This document shows positions 20,176 to 29,963 of a stretch of 64,000 nt of DNA, piece by piece. A model generated the notes under the pieces. That model saw nothing but the letters and a program-made list of their open reading frames with translations. It did no database searches and was not told where the DNA came from. This DNA is from Bacteroidota bacterium. Lineage in GTDB: Bacteria; Bacteroidota; Bacteroidia; Bacteroidales; UBA12481. Position numbers and translations under genes: made by a program. Where the stretch lies: assembly GCA_018669475.1 (NCBI GenBank), contig JABHCC010000095.1, forward strand, positions 88,168 through 152,167, given 5' to 3'. Position 1 is the stretch's first letter, and the number at the start of each line of letters is the position of its first letter.

Positions 20176-20601
20176 CTAGTTTGAACTTTTTGTTTTGTAA
20201 GCCAAGGCATAATAACGCATTTGCTTCAGCATAGATACCAATCCGTTAGATCGCGTCGGAGAAAGATGCTCCTTCAGTCCGATAGTATCAATAAACTCTA
20301 AATCAGCATTCAATATTTCATCCGGTGTACTCTCGTTCAGGACGCGAATGAGAAGGGCGGCAATTCCTTTAGTTATTATTGCATCTGAATCAGCTGAATA
20401 ATTAATCTTGCCACTCTGAAATTCAGCCTGGAGCCATACTCTTGACTGACACCCCTGAATCAGATACTGATCGGTCTTACAAGTGGTATCAAGTGCTGGA
20501 ATATCACGTCCCATCTCGATCAGATAATTATACTTATCCATCCATTCATCAAGATCAGAGAATTCCTCAATAACTTCCAGCTCCCTTTCGTGTATTGTCA
20601 T
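20176..20601 (-). CDS. sufE: SufE sulfur acceptor protein
   Basis: Takes sulfur from SufS and passes it to the SufBCD scaffold. The 141 residues include the acceptor cysteine in LIQGCQSRVWL and the helix pattern typical of the family. I chose the ATG at 20601 (MTIHERELEVIEEF), which leaves 10 bases after sufS; an open frame reaching 20718 is only the shadow of the sufS 3' end. Confidence 0.95.
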   Translation of the reverse strand: MTIHERELEVIEEFSDLDEWMDKYNYLIEMGRDIPALDTTCKTDQYLIQGCQSRVWLQAEFQSGKINYSADSDAIITKGIAALLIRVLNESTPDEILNADLEFIDTIGLKEHLSPTRSNGLVSMLKQMRYYALAYKTKSSN

Positions 20602-20611
20602 ATCAAACTTT

Positions 20612-21835
20612 TTAACCAAACATCTCCTGTACCGTATTGATTCCTTCAACGAAACGGTCAACTTCTTCTTTGGTATTATAGAAACACATAGATGCTCTGA
20701 TTGTTCCGTCAATCCCAAAATGCTCCATTAATGGCATGGCGCAGTGGGTGCCGGTACGAATTGCAATTCCCAGTTTATCCAGGACCATCCCGGCATCATA
20801 TGGATGGATATTTTCAAGTAGGAAAGAGAAAATGGGGTGTTTCATCTTACTATCACCAAAAATCCGGATTCCGGGGATAGATCTTAAAGCATTCCCTGCA
20901 TAATCGTTCAGAGCGATTTCATATGCATCAATATGATCAAGACCAATATGTTCTATATACTCGAGGGCAGCTCCTAATGCGATTGCTCCGACATAATTTG
21001 TAGTCCCGGCTTCAAATTTAAAAGGCAGGACATTAAAGCTTGTTCCCGAAAAGCTAACTCTGTCAATCATATCACCACCACCCTGATATGGTGGCATAGC
21101 CTCCAGCCATTTCTCCTTGCCATACAAAACTCCAATACCAGTTGGCCCATATACTTTATGTCCGGAGAAAACATAGAAATCACAATCCATCTCCTGAACA
21201 TTGATTTGACCATGCTGAATAGACTGAGCTCCATCAATCAGAACGGGGATATTTTTTTCATGTGCCTGCCGGATGATTTCATTAACCGGATTAATCACCC
21301 CCATTGCATTTGACACCTGAGTGACTGCAATCAGACGAGTCCTTTCAGTCAGAAGAATGGGGAGCTGATCCATTTGTAACTCACCAATATCATTCACTGG
21401 CAGAACTTTTAATCTGGCTTTTTTTCTGTCACACAGGAGTTGCCATGGCACGATATTGGAATGGTGCTCCATGGCACTTACTAAAACCTCATCTCCCTCT
21501 TCGATAAATGCCTCCCCGAAAGATGTGGCTACCAGGTTTATTGAAGCTGTCGCCCCGGCGGTAAAAATTATTTCGCGTGAATTATTTGCATGAACAAACC
21601 TTCGGACAGTTTCCCTGGCCCCTTCATAAGCCTCTGTCATCTTGCCGCTTAAATAATTTACCGACCTGTGAATAGAGCTGTTTTGATTCCTGTATAAGTT
21701 ATCAATCGTATCAATAACCTGCACGGGCTTCTGGGTTGTTGCTGCGTTATCAAAATACACAAGTCTTGTTTTGTTGACCTGGGCTTTCAGGAGGGGAAAA
21801 TCCTCCCGGATGGTATCAATAGGGAAATCATTCAT
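20612..21835 (-). CDS. sufS: Cysteine desulfurase SufS
   Basis: PLP enzyme that removes sulfur from cysteine for Fe-S assembly. The PLP lysine is in FSGHKVYGPTGIGVLYG, and the active cysteine in RTGTHCAMPLM is the class II form used with SufE. The ATG at 21835 (MNDFPIDTIREDFPLL) gives the normal 407 residues; the in-frame ATG at 21889 lies inside sufD. Ten bases separate it from sufD and from sufE. Confidence 0.97.
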   Translation of the reverse strand: MNDFPIDTIREDFPLLKAQVNKTRLVYFDNAATTQKPVQVIDTIDNLYRNQNSSIHRSVNYLSGKMTEAYEGARETVRRFVHANNSREIIFTAGATASINLVATSFGEAFIEEGDEVLVSAMEHHSNIVPWQLLCDRKKARLKVLPVNDIGELQMDQLPILLTERTRLIAVTQVSNAMGVINPVNEIIRQAHEKNIPVLIDGAQSIQHGQINVQEMDCDFYVFSGHKVYGPTGIGVLYGKEKWLEAMPPYQGGGDMIDRVSFSGTSFNVLPFKFEAGTTNYVGAIALGAALEYIEHIGLDHIDAYEIALNDYAGNALRSIPGIRIFGDSKMKHPIFSFLLENIHPYDAGMVLDKLGIAIRTGTHCAMPLMEHFGIDGTIRASMCFYNTKEEVDRFVEGINTVQEMFG

Positions 21836-21845
21836 AATAGTTTGT

Positions 21846-23213
21846 TTACTGACAGTGTAAAGAACAACTATTGCAACGGCTGAGCTCACCCCTCAGTCTT
21901 TTCTCAACCAGATCATCAAGTCGATCACGCAATGGTGATATTGTTACTTTCTTAAGAATCTCATGTCCGAAAGCATACATTAACAATAATCTGGACTCTC
22001 TGCATGATATTCCTCGTGATTGCATGTAAAATAAAGCATTTTCATCTAATTGCCCAACAGTTGCTCCATGACTGCATTTTACGTCATCAGCATAAATTTC
22101 AAGAATTGGTTTGGTTTTCATACGAGCCTCATCAGTAAGACAGATATTATTATTAGTTTGATAGGCCGTTGTTCTCTGCGCTTCTTGTCGAACTAAAATT
22201 TTACCTGCGAAAACCCCGGTTGCTTTATCATCCAAAATACCTTTATAATTCTGATTACTTGTGCAATCAGCTACAGCATGATCAATAAAAGTATAGCTGT
22301 CGACATGCTGATTCTGATCGGCAAGAAACAGGCCGAGAGTATTATTATCAGCTCCTTTGCCGTTCAATTTAGCATATACATTATTCCTGATTAGTCCTCC
22401 ATGAAGCGTTACAGTATTGAAATTCACATGGCTGTCTCTTTCCTGATGAAAATGCGTAGTTGCCACTTGTTGTGAATCGTTGTGCTCATTTTGCACCTTA
22501 TAAAACTCAACATGGGCATTGGCTCCAACGAAAACCTCAGTCACTGCATTGGTCAGGAACTTATTTCCTGAAAGAGTATGGTCACACACAACTACAACAG
22601 CCTGGGCTCCTTCTTCGACGATTACCAGATTTCGATGCTGAACAAAAAGATCTTCCGGACTAAGAAGTAAATTAACAATTTGAACTGCCTGATTAGACCC
22701 TGCATTCTTTGGCACATAAATGAATGTTCCATCCTGAGCGAAAGCTGTGTTTAAGGCTAGTAAGCCATCAGTTCTAAAATCCACATACTTACCATAATGC
22801 TCTTTTACCAGGTCGGGATATTTCTGTGCAGCTACAGCCATGCTGCCAATAATCATTCCATTATCCAGGGTTTGCAGCTGATTCTGGTTTTCATAGTACC
22901 AGCCATTAACCAACAGAACCACTTCAGTATCCAGATCAGGTATATCACAATGGAATAAATCTTCAACTGAAAATAAGATCTTTTTTGGTTCAATATATTT
23001 CCTGAAAGGCATCAGGAAAGATTTTCCAATATTGGTATACTTATAATTCTCTTGTTTCTGGTCAGGTATACCTAATTCTCTGAAGACCTCCATCGCCTCA
23101 GGCCTGTATGCATTAATAAGCGAACTCGAAGAGGCCATTAATCTGTCACGACTGCTAAAATACCAATCTGACAGTTCTGTGCTAATTTTTTTATTTTCTG
23201 TAGCTACATCCAT
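21846..23213 (-). CDS. sufD: SufD scaffold component
   Basis: Partner of SufB and SufC in the Fe-S scaffold complex. The 455 residues show the beta-helix core and the conserved end KCSHGATVGQLDENALFYMQSRGI with the functional histidine. The last ten residues contain three cysteines (CNSCSLHC), a tail I do not expect in SufD. Eleven bases separate it from sufC. Confidence 0.95.
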   Translation of the reverse strand: MDVATENKKISTELSDWYFSSRDRLMASSSSLINAYRPEAMEVFRELGIPDQKQENYKYTNIGKSFLMPFRKYIEPKKILFSVEDLFHCDIPDLDTEVVLLVNGWYYENQNQLQTLDNGMIIGSMAVAAQKYPDLVKEHYGKYVDFRTDGLLALNTAFAQDGTFIYVPKNAGSNQAVQIVNLLLSPEDLFVQHRNLVIVEEGAQAVVVVCDHTLSGNKFLTNAVTEVFVGANAHVEFYKVQNEHNDSQQVATTHFHQERDSHVNFNTVTLHGGLIRNNVYAKLNGKGADNNTLGLFLADQNQHVDSYTFIDHAVADCTSNQNYKGILDDKATGVFAGKILVRQEAQRTTAYQTNNNICLTDEARMKTKPILEIYADDVKCSHGATVGQLDENALFYMQSRGISCRESRLLLMYAFGHEILKKVTISPLRDRLDDLVEKRLRGELSRCNSCSLHCQ

Positions 23214-23224
23214 CCCCTATTCTC

Positions 23225-23971
23225 TTAAAATTGTTCTTTAATCCAGTCATACCCCTTCTCTTCAAGCTCAAGGGCGAGTTCTTTTGTTCCTGAGGTGACG
23301 ATGCGTCCGTCATATAAAACATGTACAAAATCAGGAACAATATAATCGAGCAGTCTCTGGTAATGAGTAATTACCACGGTTGCATTATGCTCATTTTTGA
23401 GCATATTAACTCCTTGAGCAACTGTTTTAAGTGCATCTATATCCAAACCTGAATCTGTTTCGTCAAGGATTGACAGTTCAGGCTCAAGCATAGCCATCTG
23501 AAAAATTTCATTTCGCTTTTTCTCACCACCTGAAAAGCCCTCATTCACAGATCGGTTAGTAAGTCCTGAGTCAATTTCTACCAGGGCTTTCTTTTCACGC
23601 ATAATTTTCAGAAAGTCTGATGATTTTATTGGCTCCTGATCAAAATATTTTCGCTTTTCATTCAAGGCCGTACGCATGAAATTCACCATAGAAACTCCGG
23701 GGATTTCAACGGGATACTGAAACCCCAGAAATATCCCTTCATGAGCTCTGTTTTCAGGAGCCATGTCCAGAAGATCTTTACCATTATACTCAACTGAGCC
23801 TTCAGTAACTTTGAAAATCTCTCTTCCGGCCAGTACAGCTGCAAGAGTGCTTTTACCTGATCCGTTCGGCCCCATTATAGCATGAACTTCCCCGGCATTT
23901 ACCTCCAGATTGATTCCTTTCAGTATCTCTTTACCCTCTATCAGAGCATGCAAATTTCTTATCTTTAACAT
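23225..23971 (-). CDS. sufC: SufC ATPase
   Basis: ABC-type ATPase that drives the SufBCD scaffold. The 248 residues have Walker A GPNGSGKST, signature FSGGEKKRNEI and Walker B with LDETDSGLDIDALK. It lies between sufB and sufD, as usual. Confidence 0.97.
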   Translation of the reverse strand: MLKIRNLHALIEGKEILKGINLEVNAGEVHAIMGPNGSGKSTLAAVLAGREIFKVTEGSVEYNGKDLLDMAPENRAHEGIFLGFQYPVEIPGVSMVNFMRTALNEKRKYFDQEPIKSSDFLKIMREKKALVEIDSGLTNRSVNEGFSGGEKKRNEIFQMAMLEPELSILDETDSGLDIDALKTVAQGVNMLKNEHNATVVITHYQRLLDYIVPDFVHVLYDGRIVTSGTKELALELEEKGYDWIKEQF

Positions 23972-24005
23972 ATTATAGTTCTTCCTTATTCTTAATTCTA
24001 AATCT

Positions 24006-25454
24006 CTATCCTACGCTACCCTCCAGGGTAATTTGCAACAGTTTCTGTGCTTCAACTGCAAATTCCATGGGTAATTTATTTAATACTTCTTTTGTATAAC
24101 CATTTACTATTAATCCGATAGCATTTTCAGTATCGATTCCACGCTGATTGCAATAGAATATCTGATCTTCACCAATTTTGGATGTTGTTGCTTCATGTTC
24201 CACAATTGCGGTACTATTATCTACTTCCAGATAAGGAAATGTATGTGCACCGCATTGATCTCCCAACAATAATGAGTCACATTGTGAAAAATTTCTGGCT
24301 GATTCAGCATTTTTCGAAACCTTGACTAATCCTCTGTAGCTATTCTGACTTTTTCCGGCTGAAATACCTTTCGATACAATAATTGATTTAGTGTTTTTAC
24401 CAATGTGAATCATTTTGGTTCCGGTATCAGCCTGCTGATAATTATTCGTAACAGCCACGCTAAAGAATTCTCCTACAGAACTATTACCTCTAAGAATGCA
24501 GCTAGGATATTTCCAGGTTATAGCTGACCCGGTTTCAACCTGAGTCCAGGAAATCTTACTATGGTCTCCCATGCACAATCCGCGCTTAGTAACAAAATTG
24601 AATATACCCCCTTTGCCCTCTTTGTCTCCGGGATACCAGTTCTGCACAGTGGAATATTTGACTTCTGCATTTTTCATTGCAACAATCTCAACGATAGCTG
24701 CATGCAGCTGGTTTTCATCACGCTGCGGAGCTGTGCATCCCTCCAGGTAGCTTACATATGAATCATCATCCGCAATTAGAAGTGTTCGTTCAAACTGCCC
24801 TGTATTAGCTGCATTAATCCTGAAATAGGTTGACAACTCCATCGGGCACCGTACTCCCTTGGGAATATAGCAAAATGAGCCATCACTAAACACGGCAGAA
24901 TTCAAAGCCGCAAAGTAATTATCGCGATAAGGTACAACTGACCCCATGTATTTCTTCACAAGATCAGGATGCTCCCTTACTGCCTGACTGAAACTGCAGA
25001 ATACGATACCCAGATCTGCCAGGTTATCCTGGAAGGTAGTTTTTACCGATACACTATCCATTACTGCGTCAACGGCAACTCCTGAGAGTCTTTTCTGCTC
25101 TTCAAGCGGAATGCCCAGTTTATCAAAAGTTTCGAGTAATTGTGGATCCACTTCATCCAGGCTTTCAAGATCAGCCTTTTGTTTGGGAGCTGCATAATAG
25201 ATTACATCCTGGAAATCTATTTTCGGAATTTTCAAATGAGCCCATTCAGGCATTTTAAGGCCCAGCCAATAACGATATGCTTTCAGCCTGAAGTCGAGCA
25301 TCCAACCAGGCTCTTCTTTTTTCTTTGAAATCAAGCGAACAACATCCTCACTGAGCCCTTTGGGAATTACATCATTCTCAATATCGGTAACAAAACCATA
25401 TTTATACTCACTTTGTGTTACTTCACTTAAAATCTTATCCTGATCCTTTGCCAT
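24006..25454 (-). CDS. sufB: SufB scaffold component
   Basis: Main Fe-S scaffold of the Suf system; 482 residues with the conserved [23 protein letters not shown] block (here [19 protein letters not shown]), [23 protein letters not shown] and the end [16 protein letters not shown]. First gene of the operon sufB-C-D-S-E-MIP18-queG, read from a TACTTTTG box at 25517-25510 about 55 bases upstream. No IscR-like binding site could be identified. Confidence 0.97.
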   Translation of the reverse strand: MAKDQDKILSEVTQSEYKYGFVTDIENDVIPKGLSEDVVRLISKKKEEPGWMLDFRLKAYRYWLGLKMPEWAHLKIPKIDFQDVIYYAAPKQKADLESLDEVDPQLLETFDKLGIPLEEQKRLSGVAVDAVMDSVSVKTTFQDNLADLGIVFCSFSQAVREHPDLVKKYMGSVVPYRDNYFAALNSAVFSDGSFCYIPKGVRCPMELSTYFRINAANTGQFERTLLIADDDSYVSYLEGCTAPQRDENQLHAAIVEIVAMKNAEVKYSTVQNWYPGDKEGKGGIFNFVTKRGLCMGDHSKISWTQVETGSAITWKYPSCILRGNSSVGEFFSVAVTNNYQQADTGTKMIHIGKNTKSIIVSKGISAGKSQNSYRGLVKVSKNAESARNFSQCDSLLLGDQCGAHTFPYLEVDNSTAIVEHEATTSKIGEDQIFYCNQRGIDTENAIGLIVNGYTKEVLNKLPMEFAVEAQKLLQITLEGSVG

Positions 25455-25509
25455 ACAATTTTAATTCTATTAGGGCACAAATCTATTTAGACTTTTTCTA
25501 AATAGAAAA

Positions 25510-25517
25510 CAAAAGTA
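25510..25517 (-). promoter_or_regulatory. Bacteroidetes -7 box TACTTTTG of the suf operon
   Basis: Matches TAnnTTTG on the minus strand 56 bases before the sufB start. An upstream TTTG at the right spacing is not obvious. Confidence 0.45.
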
Positions 25518-25551
25518 CAAAAACCGACAATATTAATCCCAATAGAAATAC

Positions 25552-25559
25552 TAATTTTG
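25552..25559 (+). promoter_or_regulatory. Bacteroidetes -7 box TAATTTTG before thiL
   Basis: Matches TAnnTTTG, 22 bases before the thiL ATG; divergent from the suf box 35 bases away. No clear -33 element. Confidence 0.4.
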
Positions 25560-25581
25560 CCATGTTCCAAACCTAAAAATT

Positions 25582-26625
25582 ATGACAAAAAAAATATCTG
25601 AAAAGACAATTAAGGATCTGGGTGAATTTGGATTGATAAAACACCTGACTCAGGATGTTGTTATCAGACAGAACAGTACACGTAAAGGAATTGGTGATGA
25701 TGCGGCGGTGATTGACCACGGAAACAATGAAACGATTGTCACAACAGACCTCCTGCTTGAAGGGGTTCATTTCGACTTAACTTATGTTCCTTTAAAACAC
25801 TTAGGTTATAAAGCTGTTATTGTTAACCTTTCGGATGTTTTTGCAATGAATGCTGTGCCCTTGCAGATTACTGTTAGTATAGGAGTCTCCTCAAAGATAA
25901 GTGTTGCCGCTCTTGATGAGTTGTACTCCGGGATAAAACTGGCCTGCAACATGTACGATATTGATTTGGTAGGAGGCGACACCTCGGCCAGCTTCAATGG
26001 CTTAACAATAAGTATCACAGCTCTCGGGATGGCTACTCCGGGTTCAGTTGTTTACCGAAACGGAGCAAAGAAAAATGATTTAGTTTGCGCCAGTGGTCAC
26101 CTTGGTGGCGCGTATATGGGTTTGTTACTATTGCAAAGAGAGAAGAAATTATTTGAGCAAGATCCATCCCAGCAACCTCAGTTAGATGATTACCAACATC
26201 TTCTTGAGAGGCAGCTCAAGCCCGAAGCACGTCGTGATATTATTACTCAATTACGTGAGATTGAAGTTAAACCCACTTCAATGATTGATATTTCAGATGG
26301 TTTATCCTCTGATCTTCTGCACATCTGTGATGCATCAAAACTGGGGTGCAAGCTTTTTGCCAATAAGATACCAGTCCATCCGGCCACCGACAAGCTTTCT
26401 ACTGAGATGGGAATGAGCCCCTTAGTAGCTGCTTTGAATGGTGGAGAAGATTATGAATTACTTTTTACAATTGCAATGGAGGACTTTGAGAAGGTCCAAA
26501 ATATGCAGCAAGTAACGGTTATCGGACACATGACTGACAATAGTGAAGGTACTCATATGATATTAGACGATGATTCAGCTATACCATTGGTAGCTCAAGG
26601 ATGGCAGGCTCAGGAAGGATTATAG
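25582..26625 (+). CDS. thiL: Thiamine-monophosphate kinase
   Basis: Phosphorylates thiamine monophosphate to the active cofactor in the cytoplasm. Family motifs: GIGDDAAVIDHGN near the N-terminus, TDLLLEGVHFDL, VGGDTSAS, MIDISDGLSSDLLHIC and the C-terminal NGGEDYELLFTI. 347 residues, normal length. Single gene, divergent from suf and convergent with lpxA (20 bases apart). Confidence 0.96.
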   Translation: MTKKISEKTIKDLGEFGLIKHLTQDVVIRQNSTRKGIGDDAAVIDHGNNETIVTTDLLLEGVHFDLTYVPLKHLGYKAVIVNLSDVFAMNAVPLQITVSIGVSSKISVAALDELYSGIKLACNMYDIDLVGGDTSASFNGLTISITALGMATPGSVVYRNGAKKNDLVCASGHLGGAYMGLLLLQREKKLFEQDPSQQPQLDDYQHLLERQLKPEARRDIITQLREIEVKPTSMIDISDGLSSDLLHICDASKLGCKLFANKIPVHPATDKLSTEMGMSPLVAALNGGEDYELLFTIAMEDFEKVQNMQQVTVIGHMTDNSEGTHMILDDDSAIPLVAQGWQAQEGL

Positions 26626-26645
26626 GAAACAAGACAGTTTTTAAA

Positions 26646-27416
26646 CTACGATCCTATTATTCCTCTTTTTGATGACTCAACAAATTCAATAAGTGTTTTA
26701 ATTTCAGGGATAAGTTTCAATTCATCATTAATCTTCTCAATTGCCAGTGAATTGTTTAGTCCACTGCTATAAATAATGCGATAAGCTTCCTGCACAAGGC
26801 GGATATTTTCGGAGGGAAAACCACGCCTTCTGAGGCCGATTGTATTAATGCCGGCATATTTGGTTGGATTTCTCCCTGCTGTAACAAAAGGGGGTATATC
26901 CATTCCAACCATTGCCCCTCCCTGAATAAAGGCATGGGTTCCAATTCTAACAAACTGATGTACACCAACCATTCCTCCCAGGTAGGCATAATCATCAATT
27001 TCCACCTCTCCGGCCAGGCCCACATTATTAACCAGGATTACATGGTTGCCCAGAATACAGTCGTGTGCTACATGGCAATAAGCCATAATCAGACAGCTCT
27101 TTCCAATAACTGTTTCACCTTTGGCAGCAGTTCCCTTGTTTACTGTTACACATTCGCGAATCGTTGTTCCATCACCAATATGAGCTAAAGTCTCTTCCCC
27201 TTTATACTTCATATCCTGAGGATCTGCTGACACTACAGCACCAGGGAAAATTCTGCAATTAGCCCCAATTCGGGCACCATCCATTATGGAAACATTCGGA
27301 CCGATCCAGGTTCCTGCACCTATTTCAACGTTTCCAGATATTGAAACGAATGAATCAATCTTTACATTCTTTGCAATTTTGGCATCCGGATGGACGTCGG
27401 TAAGATTGCTAATCAT
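26646..27416 (-). CDS. lpxA: UDP-GlcNAc acyltransferase LpxA
   Basis: First acylation in lipid A synthesis. The 256 residues form left-handed beta-helix hexapeptide repeats from residue 1 to about 185 and an alpha-helical end. The catalytic His is in CHVAHDCILGNHVILVN. Last gene of the lipid A operon, 8 bases after lpxC-fabZ. Confidence 0.97.
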   Translation of the reverse strand: MISNLTDVHPDAKIAKNVKIDSFVSISGNVEIGAGTWIGPNVSIMDGARIGANCRIFPGAVVSADPQDMKYKGEETLAHIGDGTTIRECVTVNKGTAAKGETVIGKSCLIMAYCHVAHDCILGNHVILVNNVGLAGEVEIDDYAYLGGMVGVHQFVRIGTHAFIQGGAMVGMDIPPFVTAGRNPTKYAGINTIGLRRRGFPSENIRLVQEAYRIIYSSGLNNSLAIEKINDELKLIPEIKTLIEFVESSKRGIIGS

Positions 27417-27424
27417 TATCAGTA

Positions 27425-28819
27425 TTATTTATTCTTGACTATTTGTGCCATCATTACGCCCTCAGTAACAACCTGATTACCTACGAAAGCCTGACCTCGC
27501 ATTTTGGCAATTCCTCTTCGGATAGGTTCTAATAATTCAAGCTTCAGAACCAAAGTATCTCCTGGCACAACTTTCCTCTTAAATTTCACACTATCAATTT
27601 TCAGAAAATAGGTACTATATAATGCAGGATCATCAACACTACCTAATACCAGAATTCCGCCACATTGAGCCATTGCCTCTACAATAAGCACACCGGGCAT
27701 CACAGGTTCATCAGGAAAATGGCCAGCAAAGAATGGCTCATTCATGGTGACATTCTTTGCCCCAATCACCATTTCCTCAGACAATTCCAGTACTCTGTCC
27801 ACTAAAAGAAAGGGTGCACGATGAGGCAGCAACTTCATAATATCATTAATATCAAGAAGGGGAACCTTATTAGGATCAATGCTTGGCGCAATGTTACGGT
27901 TCCGCTCTTTAATAATTTCTTGCTTCACCAATTTAGCAAACTCAACATTTGCATGATGACCAGGACGAGTTGCAATTATTTTTCCTTTTATTGGCATTCC
28001 TATCAGAGTTAGATCTCCTATTAAATCCAGGAGTTTATGTCTGGCCGGTTCATTTGAATAATATAACTTGGTGTTACTTAAAACTCCTTGAGGCCTTACC
28101 TGTACTCTTGGCTTATTGAAAAGGTCAGCCACTCTGTCCAGCTCATCCTGAGAGACCTCACGATCCAGGATTACAATAGCATTATCAAGGCTACCTCCTT
28201 TAATCAGATTACTCTCCCATAGTATTTCAAGCTCTCTGAAGAACACAAAAGTCCGGGCAGGGGAAATCTGATCCTCAAAATCGTCCATTTTTGAAATCGA
28301 TGCATATTGGTTTCCCAGCACTACGCTATGGTAATCTATCATTACACTGAGAGAGTAATCATCTGCAGGCAGGGCCAATATTTCAATTTCGTTTTTCTCA
28401 TCAGTATAAATGATGGGCTGAGATATTTCAAACACCTCCTGTTCAGCATCCTGCACAAGTACACCAACTGTATTGAAAGCATCAATATACGGTCTTGCTG
28501 AACCATCAAGAATTGGCATTTCATGTCCGTTTATCTCAATAAGAATATTGGATATACCCTTTCCGGTAATTGCGCTTAAAGCATGCTCAATGGTACTGAT
28601 CTTTACACCATCCTTTTCAATTGTTGTACTCCGGGCAGTTTCAGTCACAAAATCAACTCTGGCCTTAACTGTTGGTTGCCCATCCATATCAATCCTTTGG
28701 AAAACAATCCCATGACCCTCAGGAGCAGGTAAAAAATGCACCTGTACCTTAGCTCCGGAATGTAATCCGGTACCTGAAATTGTCACAGCTTTACCTATAG
28801 TTTTTTGAAAAATTGTCAT
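27425..28819 (-). CDS. lpxC/fabZ: Fused LpxC deacetylase and FabZ dehydratase
   Basis: One 464-residue protein with two activities. LpxC (about 1-300) removes the acetyl group to commit to lipid A; its zinc and catalytic residues lie in STIEHALSAITG, ARHKLLDLIGDL and PGHHANVEFAK. FabZ (about 315-464) dehydrates 3-hydroxyacyl-ACP; its active residues lie in FFAGHFPDEPVMPGVLIVEAMAQ. The junction is around DPNKVPLLDINDIMKLLPHR. This fusion is well known in Bacteroidetes. Confidence 0.97.
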   Translation of the reverse strand: MTIFQKTIGKAVTISGTGLHSGAKVQVHFLPAPEGHGIVFQRIDMDGQPTVKARVDFVTETARSTTIEKDGVKISTIEHALSAITGKGISNILIEINGHEMPILDGSARPYIDAFNTVGVLVQDAEQEVFEISQPIIYTDEKNEIEILALPADDYSLSVMIDYHSVVLGNQYASISKMDDFEDQISPARTFVFFRELEILWESNLIKGGSLDNAIVILDREVSQDELDRVADLFNKPRVQVRPQGVLSNTKLYYSNEPARHKLLDLIGDLTLIGMPIKGKIIATRPGHHANVEFAKLVKQEIIKERNRNIAPSIDPNKVPLLDINDIMKLLPHRAPFLLVDRVLELSEEMVIGAKNVTMNEPFFAGHFPDEPVMPGVLIVEAMAQCGGILVLGSVDDPALYSTYFLKIDSVKFKRKVVPGDTLVLKLELLEPIRRGIAKMRGQAFVGNQVVTEGVMMAQIVKNK

Positions 28820-28873
28820 TCAATTGGAATTAAGGGTTGTGCAAATTTATGATTTTACCGAGAAGTAAAAAAT

Positions 28874-29917
28874 CTATTCCAAACTACCGGTTTTGTAGTT
28901 CTTTATTTCTTCTTCCAAATGCCTGATCCGATCATAAAGCTCAGGCAATTTTCTGAATAAAACATAAGATCTTTGGTATGGCATTACCTCGAAACAGGGT
29001 GAACCCTGGTAGGCCACTCCTTCACGGGTAAGTGACTGTCCAACACCTGACTGAGCTGCAATTCTTGTCTTGTCTGCAATTTGTATATGCCCAATTATCC
29101 CTACCTGCCCTCCAATCATACAATTCCGGCCAATCTTAGTAGAACCGGAAACGCCTGTTTGAGCCGCTATAATTGTATCCTCACCGATTTCCACATTATG
29201 GGCAATTTGAATTAGATTATCAAGCTTTACACCTTTTCTAATAATAGTTGAACCAATAGTTGCACGGTCGATTGTTGAGTTTGAACCGATTTCAACCTGA
29301 TCTTCCAGGATCACATTTCCCACCTGTGGTACTTTTGCATAATCACTCCCAACAGAAGGAGCAAATCCAAAACCATCACCACCAATTACTACTCCGGAGT
29401 GCAAAATACATTTTGAACCTATTTCGGAGTTATGATGAATTTTAGCTCCTGAATATATCACCGTTTCATCACCAATGCTAACATTTTCACTTATGTAGGT
29501 GTTGGGAAATATCAGGACATTATCACCAATTACAGTATTCTTACCGATGTAGGAAAAAGCTCCGACATATACATCCTTCCCAAGTTTTGCTTCAGGGGAA
29601 ACATAACAAGGCTGTTCTAAACCACGGCGGTCGGGTGTTTGTTCAACTAGAGTTAATAATTTTGCCAATGCTCCATATGGATCTTTAACCTTTATCAGAG
29701 TGGAGCTCACTGAATTTGTGAGTGTTAGATTTTCGCTCACTAAAACAACAGAGGCCTGGGTTTTAAATAAGTGAGGCAAATATTTATTATTGGCCAGGAA
29801 ACTCAATGTGCCTGGCTTTCCATCTTCTATTCGGGAAATATCAGAAACCTCAACATTCGGATCTCCATGCACGGTTCCTCCAAGGATTTCAGCAATACGT
29901 TGGGCAGTAAATTTCAT
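28874..29917 (-). CDS. lpxD: UDP-3-O-acylglucosamine N-acyltransferase LpxD
   Basis: Third enzyme of lipid A synthesis. The 347 residues have the N-terminal uridine-binding domain, hexapeptide repeats from about 105 to 300, and the conserved catalytic His region IQIAHNVEIGEDTIIAAQTGVSG. It precedes lpxC-fabZ by 54 bases and follows the HD gene by 46. Confidence 0.96.
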   Translation of the reverse strand: MKFTAQRIAEILGGTVHGDPNVEVSDISRIEDGKPGTLSFLANNKYLPHLFKTQASVVLVSENLTLTNSVSSTLIKVKDPYGALAKLLTLVEQTPDRRGLEQPCYVSPEAKLGKDVYVGAFSYIGKNTVIGDNVLIFPNTYISENVSIGDETVIYSGAKIHHNSEIGSKCILHSGVVIGGDGFGFAPSVGSDYAKVPQVGNVILEDQVEIGSNSTIDRATIGSTIIRKGVKLDNLIQIAHNVEIGEDTIIAAQTGVSGSTKIGRNCMIGGQVGIIGHIQIADKTRIAAQSGVGQSLTREGVAYQGSPCFEVMPYQRSYVLFRKLPELYDRIRHLEEEIKNYKTGSLE

Positions 29918-29963
29918 AAAGACAAAGATACCTTCGAATAAGGTTTAATCAATAATTTTCGGG

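Noticed and set aside
20602..20718. Longer sufE starting at 20718
   Set aside because: The added 39 codons overlap sufS and do not fit the family; the ATG at 20601 is correct.
26615..26665. Terminator between thiL and lpxA
   Set aside because: Only a weak ATAGGA/TCCTAT pairing with a long loop and no proper T-run.
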